Shown in pieces: positions 54,501-64,000 of a DNA stretch of 64,000 nt (positions are counted from its first letter, which is position 1; each line of letters begins with the position of its first letter). The position numbers and the translations under genes are program-made. Below the pieces are notes generated by a model. The model saw only the letters and a program-made list of their open reading frames with translations, was not told where the DNA came from and searched no databases. Origin of the DNA: Blastocladiella emersonii ATCC 22665 (taxonomy: Eukaryota > Blastocladiomycota > Blastocladiomycetes > Blastocladiales > Blastocladiaceae); contig JANHCV010000001.1 in NCBI GenBank assembly GCA_025594325.1, forward strand, positions 186,001-250,000, read 5' to 3'.

Positions 54501-55650
54501 GGTAGCGGGCGAGGCGCATGCCGACCCAGAAGGCGGGCGCGATGCCGAGGATCATGACGTAGTCGAGGCTGCGGTTCTCGAGCGTGTAGTTGGGCGGCGA
54601 CGCGACGCTGACGAGGGCGCAGGCGGCGAGCCAGATGAGCGACATGAGCGAGCCGCTCTGCAGGCGCGTGGTCGACTCGTGGTGGTACGGGACCGTGTAG
54701 ATGAGGACAAACTCGAGGGCGACCAGGGTCACGAGGAAGATGGGCGCCATCCAGGCGGGCCCGTGCACGACGACGCCGAGGTACTCGCCCTCAAGCAGGA
54801 ACACGAGCAGCGCGACGACCGAGAGGAACTGGTACGGCGTAATGCTGCAGGCGAGCAGGTCGTTGGGCGAGTGGCGCAGGCTGACGTTGGTCATGGTGTT
54901 GGCGAGGAGGAACGGCACGAGGATGGCTGTGGCGACGAGGCCGGCGATGAGGGTGGGCAGCACGATGGGCGAGTTGCACGGGACCGTCGAGAAGTGAATG
55001 AGCGTGTTCTTGACAGGGTCGCAGAAGACGGGGCTCAGCAGCGACGAGATGCTGGCCACGGCGAACAGCTTGAAGAGGGCAGCGACGGCGAGCAGCAGCT
55101 TGATGGGCCAGACGTGCTGGAAGTTGCGCTGGTGGAACGAGAGCATGACGAGGACGGTGATGAGCGAGACCATGGCCGTGAGGAACACGAAGATGGCGAA
55201 GACGATGACGAAGTCGGGCATGTAGTATCCGTATCGATACGGCGTGCGGAACTGCAGAAACACAATGACCTGGCCGTAGGCCTTGGTTATAGATCCGCTA
55301 CACGGGGTGGGGTGGGTCAGTGCGGGCTAATCGGGCATGCTCTGCTGCGGAAGATCCCCGTACAAGTTGCTACACGACGGTGGCGAGGGCGGAATTGAGT
55401 TTCGGACCGACTTGCGGTGGTGGTGGGAGCGGGCCACGTACAAGTCTGCTCCGAGAATGAAGCCAGCAAAGTGGATCCAGTCGGCGAAGAGGTGCGCGGC
55501 CGTGACCCAGACATTGGGCCGCAGCTGGGCGCTCGAGGACATCATGACATAGAGGACGAAGAGAAAAGTGTCTTCGAGCTGGCGAAGCCTCGACCGCTTG
55601 CCGCGGAAGACGCTGGACGTGTCGCCCGAGCTTGGGCCCATGGTCGACAT
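48534..55650 (-). CDS. TmcB-like multi-pass membrane protein with about five PAS domains
   Basis: Eleven exons (55650-55364, 55297-53725, 53661-53470, 53407-53298, 53236-53083, 53021-52683, 52619-52140, 52074-50002, 49942-49835, 49776-48920, 48852-48534) sum to 6,492 nt and 2,163 aa. Every junction is GT..AG and in phase. Residues 1-300 hold about nine TM helices (FVIVFAIFVFLTAMVSLITV, LIAGLVATAILVPFLLANT). Residues about 310-640 are a helical TPR-like block (TVEIISRLLIRSMAWDAAEA) as in tiny macrocysts protein B. PAS domains follow: about 685-772 (VITIDDNGVVCEING), 785-885 (LVLINRDGIIQLVNRQASTM), 886-1000, 1045-1110 and 1130-1190 (LVFISESGSMVSVND). After a disordered linker, four more TM helices end the protein. 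No cyclase or kinase domain is present. Likely a sensory membrane scaffold; function unknown. Confidence 0.83.
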
Positions 55651-56926
55651 GGTTGGTGATGGTGCGGCGGCTCGGCGAGCGAGCGTTGAAGTTGGTGCCG
55701 GGGATCAGGTCGTGGAGCGAGTGCCTTGACGGCGCACGGGTGACGGGCAGGTGACGCTGTGCCCCGTTCAGCGAGTATACATGGATGGAGGGCAGGCGGT
55801 TCAAGATCGCAAGGGACGAGGAGCCCCGCGCACGTGTGCGTGCGGCAGGTCCCAAGGCTTTCGCGCGACCGATGGATGGGTCCAAAAGCGGGCAGCAGCA
55901 GCAGTCGCGACGCGTTCGAGAAGTGGGGGGCGCGGGACGTACGCGCGCGGTCCCTCTGGTCTGGCGCGTCCGATGGCCACTTCTGGGTTGCACTGTGCTG
56001 GCCTTGCGCGCGTGTGCGGGTGCGCGTCATTGTCTCCCGCGGCGGCGCGTGCAGCGAGCGCGACGGCGACGGTGAGACGCGTCGATGCGACGCGACGCGC
56101 TTATCAGGTGATCTCACCTGCGCTTCAAATGGATATCTGGATTGAGTAGCTCTCGCGAAAATGGTGCGAATGGTCACTGATCTCGTCACAGCGCCGCAAA
56201 ATAGTCTAGAATAACCTGGTTTCCTCGAATGTCCCGTGCAGAGTGCGCGAACGGCGCGGTTCTTGGATGGTCGCGGCCCAGCCAACGGTGACCGGCCTCG
56301 ACATGCACGCGTAGGTCCATGTGCATCGCTCGGGACCGTGTGGTCGTGGCCAGATCCAGGGCCGCGGCGGCGGTCCCTGCAGCGGCCCTGCCGCGACCCG
56401 AGCCCCAGCCGCGACGCGAAGCGCCACCCACGCGGGCCGGGCCGGCGGACCGCCGTGTCTCGCAGCGTGGCGCGCATGAATTTGCGTGGACATCGCTACA
56501 TCACTTCTTATCGCCTGACTCCGCGCGTCCCGTGCTGCCCGAAATAGACGGCCCGGGTATCGCCGGTGCTCCTCCCTCCCATGCAAGAGCCGCTCCCTCT
56601 CCCGCAACGTCTTCGCACGGATCACACTTGCTGCTACGCATCGACGCACCGACGCATCAACCACGCCCGCTCGCTCGGCTCTTGTGTGTGGACTCGCTGC
56701 CGCGCCCTCGCTCCTGCACGCAACGCACCAACGGCGTCGTCTTCTGCTTGCGCCATCTCGACTCGGCGCGCCCCCTTCCCCCAAAGCCGACCTCGCCGTT
56801 CCGGTCCTCTCCGCGCCCCGCGCCGCTCGACCCGTCCGCCCGCCGCCTCTTGATCTCCTCGTCCGCGCGCAATTGCTCCTCGTTCTCTCTCCGCCGACGA
56901 TCCCGCCGACCGAGCCCACGATCACC
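55651..56926. promoter_or_regulatory. 1.3-kb divergent promoter region
   Basis: This separates the TmcB-like gene from the mitochondrial carrier. Open frames on both strands here are GC-driven and lack protein-like composition. It contains GACGCGTC at 56076-56083 followed by repeated GCGACGCGACGCG, and GTGTCTCGCA at 56455-56464. The last 400 bp are pyrimidine-rich, a likely carrier-gene leader. Confidence 0.45.
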
Positions 56927-58371
56927 ATGCCATCGACTTCGCCACAACGCGCTGCCGCGGCCGCCACGTCCGCTGCGCCGTGGACCGCCGCTGCCGGCGC
57001 TGCTTCCGCCGCGGGGGCTCCCATGCGCGGGGCTGCTGTCGAAGACGACCGCATCGTCGCTGCCGCGCTCCCCGGGCCATACCCGCCGCCCGACGGCCCG
57101 CGCAAGCTGTCGACCGTCGTGTCCTTCTCCATCTCGTCCATTGCGCCCGCCATGGCCGTCATCTTCACCAACCCCTTTGACACGGCCAAGGTGCGCCTGC
57201 AGCTGCAGGGCGAGCGCCTCAAGCAGGCCGCCAAGGCCGGCGGCGCGACACAGCCCGGCGCCGTCGTGTACCGCAATAGTTTCGACTGCATGCTCAAGAC
57301 CTTCCGCATGGAGGGCGTCGCTGGATTGCAAAAGGTGCGCTGCTCTTGCTCGCGCTAGATCGCGACTGAACGCGACCGCAACGGGAACTGACGGCCGAAT
57401 CCGCAACTGCGTAGGGCCTCTCCCCCGCCATCCTGCGCGAGGGCTCCAAGAACCTGTTCCGCCTCGGCATGTACGATCCCGTGATAAACGCCATGCACCC
57501 GAAATCCGTCTACGGCGCGTCCCCGCCGCCGCCGTGGAAGCTCATGGCCGCCGGCGCCATCTGCGGCGCCATGGGCGCGCTCGCCTGCAACCCCTTTGAG
57601 CTCGTCAAGACCCGCCTCCAGTCCTCGGCCCACGGCTCGCTCGCCGTTGGCCACCAGCACGGCTACACGGGCGTGTGGATGGGCCTGCGCACCATCGTCT
57701 CGCAGGAGGGCGTCAACGGCCTGTACCGCGGGTCCGCCATGAGCGTCGGCCGCAGCATCGTTGGCAGCGGCGCCAACCTCTCGGCGTTCCACATGCTCAA
57801 GGACTACCTCATGGACCCCACCGGCCCCGCCTGGGACGACGGCGTCAAGACCGACATGGTCGCCGGCATGGCATCGGGCCTCGCCTCCGTCATCTGCATG
57901 AACCCCATCGACGTCTTGCGCACCCGCTATTATAACCAGCCGTATGTGAACGGCCGCGGCACCATCTACGCCTCGGGCTGGGACGCGGCACGCACTGTCG
58001 TCGGCAACGAGGGGTGGGGTGCCCTGTACAAGGGCTTCAGCAGCCACTTCCTCCGCATCGGCCCGCACTTCTGCCTCACCTTCGTCTTCCTCGGCGTCCT
58101 GCGCCGCGCCATCACCGACCTCCAGGACACGCGCACCATGACGTCCACCTTCTCGGCCTTTGACCGCGACGGCGACGGCGTGCTCAACGTGGCCGAGGTC
58201 GCGCGCGCCGTCCGCTTCGCCATGCCGAGCGAACCGGCGCCCGTCGTGCAGGCCATCACGGAGCGGCTGATGCAGGGCAGCAGCGCCGTGTCTGCGACTG
58301 CGTTTGCCGGCATGACCGAGGAGCTGCGCGCAGAAGTCCGCGCCCACGCGGCGGCGGCCGCGTCCGAATGA
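56927..58371 (+). CDS. SLC25 mitochondrial carrier (Oac1/SLC25A34-35-like) with C-terminal EF-hand
   Basis: Two exons, 56927-57334 and 57415-58371, encode 454 aa. The 80-nt intron (GTGCGC, GCGTAG) joins GLQK to GLSPAILREGSKNLFRLGMY. Three carrier signatures mark the three repeats: NPFDTAKVRL, NPFELVKTRL and NPIDVLRTRY, with six TM helices between about residues 68 and 365. The GLQKGLSPAILREG and RLGMYDP motifs point to the oxaloacetate/dicarboxylate group (yeast Oac1, animal SLC25A34/35). The carrier ends near LRRAITDLQD. About 85 residues follow with a canonical EF-hand loop, DRDGDGVLNVAE (386-397), and a second helical pair without an intact loop. Calcium-regulated carriers normally carry EF-hands at the N-terminus, so this layout is odd. 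Confidence 0.88.
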
Positions 58372-58599
58372 GACCAGAGCTGAACGAGGAAATTATAATA
58401 CAGTACCCCACTATTTAGCCTCATTCCTCGCTCGTCTTGCAACCAGGGTCCCTGCCGCGCAGGGATGGGACGCGAGCTGTTATCACATGATGCGATGGAG
58501 CGAGTCGATGTCGAGAGGTCGCGAGGTCGCCACGGCTCTGCTCGCTCTCTTTGGACACCCCCACTTCCATGTATCCTAGGCCTCGGCGCCACGTCTAGC

Positions 58600-60304
58600 A
58601 TGGAGCAAATGAATGAACCGGCTATGAAACCGACCTACAAGGAGACGCTCGCCTCGCCGTGCGGGTGTCCCGACAAGGCCCGCCCGCTAGGCCGCCACTT
58701 CCAGCGTCTTGCCGTGACCGGCGAGCAGTCGGACATCACCGTCACTTTGCACGGTCGAATCTACTCGCTTCACCGCGCGATCCTTACCCAGAGCCCCATG
58801 TTTGCCGCTCTGCTCAACGACGACTGGCACGTTCCGCAGGATGGCTGCGGGCTTCGCCTCGAGTTCACGCTCTCAAAGGACACGAGTGGTGGCTTCGAGA
58901 ATACCTTGTACGCTTGGGAATCGGCGCTCGTTGCGCTTTACGACGGCTGCAGCGGCCTCATGGCCTCCCGTATGTCGGCCGACACATTTCTCGGCGAGCT
59001 TGAAGCGGCGATCTACTTTGGTACGCCATCGTACTCGGTCGGTGCCGCTCGAACAGCCGCCTGACTGCTCCTCCGAATCGCTCGCTCCTAGACCTTCCAC
59101 AGCTCATCGCTGCCTGCTCTTCGTTTTACACCAAGTTGCTCGCCGAGTCCGCGGCTACAGCTAACAGCCCGTCTGCTTCCTTCATTGCGCTGGCTCCGCG
59201 TCTCATGGAATTTTGCTCAACGAAGCGAGTCCCCGTCGCAGTGACCTCGCTACTTAACGCTACAATTTCGCACCTCAAATATCTCGGGCCGCATCCGGTC
59301 ACGCGCGGCGTTCTTCAACAGTGCCCCATGTATCTCGTCCACAACGTCCTGCTTGGTGGGAGCAACTTCTTTGCCCAGTCGGAGCTCGCGCTGTTCAACT
59401 TCCTTTGCGAATTCGACATACAAGTCGCCGATGTTATTCGCGCGGTGCGCTTTAACTGCATGCCTGCTGCTGATCTTGCCCTTGCAACCAAATCTCCGCT
59501 GGCTGCGCGCGATCCCGGCTTTTGTTCCCTCATCATGGCCGCGGCGTACGACACAAATTTACTGCGCGAAGACGTGACCTCGCTTGGCGAGGACGACACC
59601 CGATTTCCCCAAGGGTGGCACCCGATCCAGCAGCAGGCCTTTGGGCGCCCTTATCTTCGCCCAGCTATCGCTTTATTGCCGAGAAGATCGGCTATCGTAG
59701 TGACCTCGGACGACGAGGACGAGGTTGGTGACGGGCAGATTCTCCCCAATTCTGTGGCGGCTGGTGTCCGCGCGGCTGAGCGCGCAACGTACCGCTCTTT
59801 CCTTCAATTCGAGGTCGGTACGGTGCTCGACACCAATGCAACGCTTTGGGGCGACAAGTTCTTCTTTGCAGGAAGCATGTGGCGGCTGCGCATCACTTTC
59901 AAGCGCGACGAAGGGGATGACGACATAACCCTCAGTATTCGATTGTACGCCATCGCCTTGACGCTCAACAGACTTGGTATTGGTAAAAGACGATCGTGCG
60001 GCTCACTTGGTCAACTGCTTGTAGGGCTCGACTGGAACCAAGCGGTGGTTATCGAATGCTCTACAAGGACCCGCGTCGCGCGCCTCACTTTGTGGCCCTC
60101 AACACCACGTACGTGGTCGGCAACGAGCAGGGCGCCGCAACTTCGTACTCGTGGGTGTCGAACGTGCAACGCGGTCAGGCATGGCTTCCTTCGCCGTTCG
60201 AGTTGGGGGCCACCAAGTCCTCCCGCTACTCGAAGCGCGCCCCGCTGCCCGTGATTGATGGGAAGCTTTGCCTTCGGCTGATTGTTGATCTTCGGGCTGT
60301 TTGA
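58600..60304 (+). CDS. BTB-domain protein
   Basis: Three exons, 58600-59020, 59092-59944 and 60025-60304, encode 517 aa. The ATG at 58600 (MEQMNEPAMKPTYKETL) is taken because the region upstream is not protein-like. The BTB fold is at about residues 30-140: GEQSDITVTLHGRIYSLHR, MFAALLNDDWHVPQDG. A BACK-like helical region follows (CPMYLVHNVLLGGSNFF, FNFLCEFDIQVADVIRAVRF), then a beta-rich C-terminal part (FAGSMWRLRITFKRDEG). Intron 1 (71 nt) has CTGAC and CTCCTAG. Intron 2 (80 nt, GTACGC at 59945) shifts frame and is supported by alignment to the paralogue at 21441. BTB/BACK proteins often present substrates to Cul3 ligases. Confidence 0.78.
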
Positions 60305-60464
60305 ACGCCCTTGTCGTCGAATGCAAATATGTGGAACTTCTCATCCACACAATTTGACCCGATCAGTTGCTTGAGAGGCACGAACGCTGCACGCGTTTGA
60401 GAGTGACCGACGAGTCTTCCAGCAGATCGTTGGCTGACAAGACAGGAAAGTCCCTTTGTGATCG

Positions 60465-61538
60465 ATGCAAGGCACGCGTGACCGTGTCCACGGTCCGTCC
60501 GTCCCTGGCGCCATACAAAAGGAGGGCGTGAGCGTGCTCCAGCTCCCTGCACTCGAGTCGCGCGCCGTCAACATGTCGGTCCGTGATCAACGCGCACATC
60601 ACTGCAAATGAAACCGCAATGTAACAATGATGATCTAGACATCCTTTGGCGCCGCAACCAACGTACCAGACAACGATCTGCTCAAGCGCCGCCATGTGAT
60701 CAACTACGCGGCCAACAACAGCTATTACAATAGTGGCTACGGGATCGGTCATCCTAGCACTAGCTTCAGCAGCTCCACAACCACTTTGCCGCCGGACTTT
60801 GCCAAGGGAACATACCGCGTTTCCATGGAGCATTACGACAACGGACAGTTTAACTGCAACCTTTCGATCAACTTCAGCCGCCAGGATACGTTTGGCATCA
60901 TGTGTCGGGTCACCTTTGGCAAGGCGGGCACCTTGGCGCTTGCCGCTGACACGGAGGCGAGCTTGTCTAACTGCGAGATTCGGTTTCCTGGCAAGATCGA
61001 TCTTAAACTCAGGCCAGCGCACATGGATGTTGAATTCTCAAAGATGGGCACCGCTTTGCTTTGGCAGCAGCCCTCGACCACTGCTACTCCTCAAATCATC
61101 TCGACCTTCAACAAGTCCGAGCTGTGCGACGCCTCGATCCTTCCCGCGTCCTCGACCGTCCCGCTTTACGTGTCGCGTGCAGTGCTTTCCTCGGCGTCCT
61201 CCTTCTTCAACCGCATGTTCACTGGTGACTGGGCCGAATCTACTTGCAACAAGCGAGCCATTCCGATGTCGTCTTGGCGACCCGCCGCGCTCGTCCTTGC
61301 GATCGCTCACCTTTATTCCGGCTGGCTGCCTGGCGACGACCTTCACCAGGAGATCACCTCGGCTCTTGATGACTACAATCTCGAGTACTCGAAGCTTAGC
61401 ACTCACGACTGGCTCAACACGTTCGAGCTTGCCGGAATGCTCGAGCTCCCGACCTTCGCGGCCAAGGTCCGCTACCAGATGATGGCCGAGATGGATCGAC
61501 AGCTCGCCGTCATGGGCAAGGGCCAGTCGACCCGGTAG
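60465..61538 (+). CDS. BTB-domain protein with N-terminal beta domain
   Basis: Exons 60465-60578 and 60639-61538 encode 337 aa. The second exon is secure. It has a beta-rich N-terminal region reminiscent of MATH (GTYRVSMEHYDNGQFNCNLS, NCEIRFPGKIDLKLRPAHMD), then a BTB domain (LCDASILPASSTVPLYVSRA, SSFFNRMFTGDWAES) and a helical end (WLNTFELAGMLELPTFAAKV). The first exon is tentative: a 60-nt intron with GTCCGT donor and ATCTAG acceptor keeps phase, but its peptide has no homology, and the ATG at 60573 is also possible. It lies 160 bp after another BTB gene in the same orientation, but the two differ in architecture, so this is not a simple recent tandem copy. Confidence 0.68.
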
Positions 61539-61777
61539 AGGCCAAGGTCTAGGCGCTGATGTTCTGTTGTATGAATGTTGTTCAATTGTTTCGTTTTGAC
61601 TTGATCGTTCGCGTCCGTGATGGTTTTCGTGATCGAGGTCACGCCAGCTCGCGACGCGACGGTGACTCGAATCGCGCGGCGCGCCGTCGCGCTCCGAATC
61701 GGCGGCTGCCCGAATACCCCACCTCCTCGTGTAAGCAGAGCACTTCTCATGAATCGGCGGGACTCTATGCAATCGCC

Positions 61778-64000
61778 ATGAACATCCAGCCTCGCTCCAC
61801 GTATACCGCGGGCGGCACGCTCGACGACGACCCGCCGCCGCCGCTGCCGCTCGCCTTCCAGCGCGAGCTCGTGACCGAGGTCCTGTCCGAGGACAGCGGT
61901 CTCGTTGTGATCGCGCGCGGCCTCGGCTGCACCCAGATCATCCGCTTCTTCGTCGAGACGTTTGCGAAGCCGACGTGTCTCGTCTTCGTGCTCGACGCGG
62001 GCCGAAAGTCGACAGCACCCGACGCGGCGATCGTCGACGTTGACGGGACCGGCATGCTTCGCGCACACGTCCACGTCGTGACGGCAGAGACCAACGCGCA
62101 GCAGCGGTACGCATGGATCTGGATCTGTCGGACTTGACCTTTTCGCAGTGCTGACTTGCCACGCTGGTCTGCAGCCAGCAGTCGTACCTCAAGGGCGGCG
62201 TGTTCCTGGTCACGCCGCAGATTCTCGTCGCCGACATGCTCAACAACGTGGTCCCGATCCACTTGATCACCGGCTTCCTCATCCGAAATGCGGAACGGTA
62301 CGGATTTCTTCGCCACCCAGGCTCGCCACAAAACGTTAACCTCACTCCCGCTACAGAGTCACCGACCTGTCGACCGAGGCTTGGATCCTGCGGCTGTTCC
62401 GGCAGGGTAACCAGGCGGGCTTCATCCGCGCGTTTAGCGAGCGCCCCGAGCCGCTCGTAACGGGCTTCGCGGCGCTCGAGCGCACGCTCAAGAACCTGCA
62501 GGTCCGCAAGGTGTTTGCGTGGCCGCGCTTCCACGTCCACGTCGCCGAGAACCTCGCTGCGCAGCCCGTCGACACGGTCGAACTCCACGTCGACATGACG
62601 CCGTCGATGCAGCTCGCGCAGTCGGCGCTGCTTCGCCTCATCTCCATGTGCATCGCCGAGCTGCGCCCGCTGCTGCCCGACCTCGCCTTCGAGTCGTTCG
62701 AGGAGGGCACAGGCGCCGACGTGGATCCGAACCTCGAGGTGGCCCTCGACAACCCGACGACGCGGCGCCGGCGCACGCGGTTCGTCAACCGGTCCGCCGC
62801 CATGTCGCTCGCCGATGCGTACGTCAACTACGGGCCCGCGGCGATCGGCCTGGTCCGCCCGCCGCCGCCGGGGACCCGCGCGCGCGGGCTGTGGCACGAC
62901 CTGCAGCTGCTGCGCGCGCTGCTCGACTACCTCGCCGAGTACGACGCGGTCTCGTTCCTGACGTTCCTCGAGACCGTGTACGCCGAGTGCGCGCCGGGCA
63001 CCGGCAGCGTGTTCCGTTCGGCCGCGCGCGAGTGCATGTGGATCCTGACCGACGAGGCGGCGAACCTGCTGACGGTCAGCCGCGAGCGCGTGTACCGCAC
63101 CGTGGCGGCGCTCGAAGATGATGTGGACCGCGACGCGCACCTGCGCCGCGCCGAGCACGCCACGGGGACCCGCGCCACGCTCGAGGTGCTCCCCAAGTGG
63201 CAAATCCTGCGCTCGGTGCTCGAGGAGGTGCACGCCGACCCCGTGTACCGCGACCCGGAAACGGGCGCGCCGACCGCGCCCGACGGCCACCGCACCCGCA
63301 TCCTCATCGTGTGCCGCGAGCGCAAGGCCGCCGCGCAGATCGGCTCGTTTCTCGTCAGCGGCGAGGCCGGGATCAAGCGCCACTTTTTGCGGTACCTCGA
63401 GTGGAAGGGCAAGCTCAAGGGTCTCGAGGACCTCGTCCGCGGGAGTGGTACTGGACCGGCGGCTGAGGAGCAGGCGCCGGCTCGTCGGACGACCGCGAGC
63501 GCGCCCGTACTCCCTGGCTCGATTGCAGCCAAGCGCCGGCGCGTGCGCGGTCCTCAGGCGGTTCCCGAGGTGCCTTCCGCGCGCAGGGCGACCGCCAACC
63601 CCGCGCAGCCCATGGATCCGCTCTCGGTGGCGGTGCGCTCGGCCGAGGCGGTCCTGTACCAGGCGCTGTTCGCCGAGGACGAGTCGAGCGGTGTCGAGGG
63701 GTCGGCTGCGGCGGAAGGCGAGAGCGAGGACGAGGACAGCGCCGAAGATGGAGCTCACGGTGACGACGAGGAGGAAGAGGAGGAAGAGGAGGAAGAGGAG
63801 CCTACGCACGACTCGACCCTCGCGCCGGCGCCGCCGTTCGTCGCGCACGACTCGGAGATCTACGTGCGGGTCGCGTCGCACATCAACTCGGACCACGACG
63901 ACCGCATGCTGGCCGAGGTGCGGCCGGACGTGATCATCTTGTACGACGCGCTGCCGTCCCTCGTGCGCCAGATCGAGCTGTACCAGGCGACGCGCCGGTC
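61778..64000 (+). CDS. ERCC4: XPF/ERCC4 (Rad1) structure-specific endonuclease subunit, 5' part
   Basis: Exons 61778-62106, 62175-62297 and 62357 to beyond the edge give about 697 residues, truncated by the window. The helicase-like N-terminal region of XPF is clear: LAFQRELVTEVLSEDSGLVV, ARGLGCTQIIRFF, YLKGGVFLVTPQILVADMLN, EAWILRLFRQGNQAGFIRAF, WPRFHVHVAENL, VELHVDMTPSMQLAQSALL, LWHDLQLLRALLDYLAEYD, LPKWQILRSVLEEV and DVIILYDALPSLVRQIELYQ near the edge. An acidic run (EEEEEEEEEEE) sits in the usual disordered insert. The ERCC4 nuclease motif and helix-hairpin-helix pair must lie to the right. With ERCC1/Rad10 the enzyme cuts 5' of lesions in nucleotide excision repair and trims recombination flaps. 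Both introns are 59-68 nt. Confidence 0.92.

Noticed and set aside
49924-55263. Several separate minus-strand genes
   Set aside because: Each apparent gene ends at a GT donor and the next begins after an AG acceptor in compatible phase, and split PAS domains are completed by joining, so one gene is simpler.
53644-55398. 584-codon plus-strand frame opposite the TmcB-like gene
   Set aside because: Acidic/Arg-rich antisense shadow; the minus strand has TM helices and in-phase splicing.
48534-55650. Guanylate cyclase or histidine kinase output on the PAS protein
   Set aside because: No cyclase metal-binding motifs, H-box or receiver Asp motif is present; the protein ends in TM helices and a short polar tail.
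1-64000. Transposons, insertion sequences or viral insertions
   Set aside because: No transposase, integrase, reverse transcriptase or capsid-like frame and no long terminal repeats were seen on either strand.

Overview
The window looks like nuclear DNA of a flagellated (zoosporic) fungus, most likely Blastocladiomycota or a related early-diverging lineage. Fungal hallmarks are a Zn(II)2Cys6 transcription factor, Cmr1, Nem1 phosphatase, Ubp3-type deubiquitinase and a Stb6-like protein. They sit beside genes that only ciliated cells keep: IFT140, a FAM92/CIBAR BAR protein and a CatSper-like channel. DNA is very GC-rich. Genes are compact and on both strands. Introns are mostly 44-94 nt, typically with GTACG donors, CTGAC/CTAAC-like branch sites and TAG/CAG acceptors. 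All spliced models were built by hand: frame continuity and family conservation were required across each junction, but no transcript data were available.

0-10 kb: the end of a Gln/His-rich protein that leaves the left edge; a mitochondrial helical-repeat protein; CMR1; a Stb6-like protein with a C-terminal membrane anchor; and an F-box/zinc-motif protein. 10-21 kb: IFT140 (four exons, 1,623 aa), NEM1, an ANKRD40-like protein and a Zn2Cys6 factor. 21-29 kb: a BTB gene with a probable nonsense codon, then a seven-exon CatSper-like cation channel, then a ten-exon receptor that joins a bacterial-type sugar-binding ectodomain, a class C 7TM core and a PH domain. 29-39 kb: UBP3-like deubiquitinase, FAM92, a PPR protein and an F-box/LRR-like protein. 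39.6-42.3 kb: gene-poor, with simple repeats. 42-48 kb: intronless alpha-tubulin, an NAD(P)-binding reductase, an unknown protein and a cytochrome P450. 48.5-55.7 kb: one 11-exon gene for a 2,163-aa TmcB-like membrane protein with about five PAS domains. 56.9-64 kb: a mitochondrial carrier with an unusual C-terminal EF-hand, two BTB genes, and the 5' part of XPF/ERCC4 running off the right edge.

Functional picture: IFT140, FAM92, tubulin and the CatSper-like channel fit a swimming zoospore. The sugar-receptor GPCR, the channel and the PAS sensor are candidate parts of its environmental sensing. The receptor fusion is the most novel item. Short palindromic GACGCGTC elements recur in many intergenic regions and may be a shared promoter motif.
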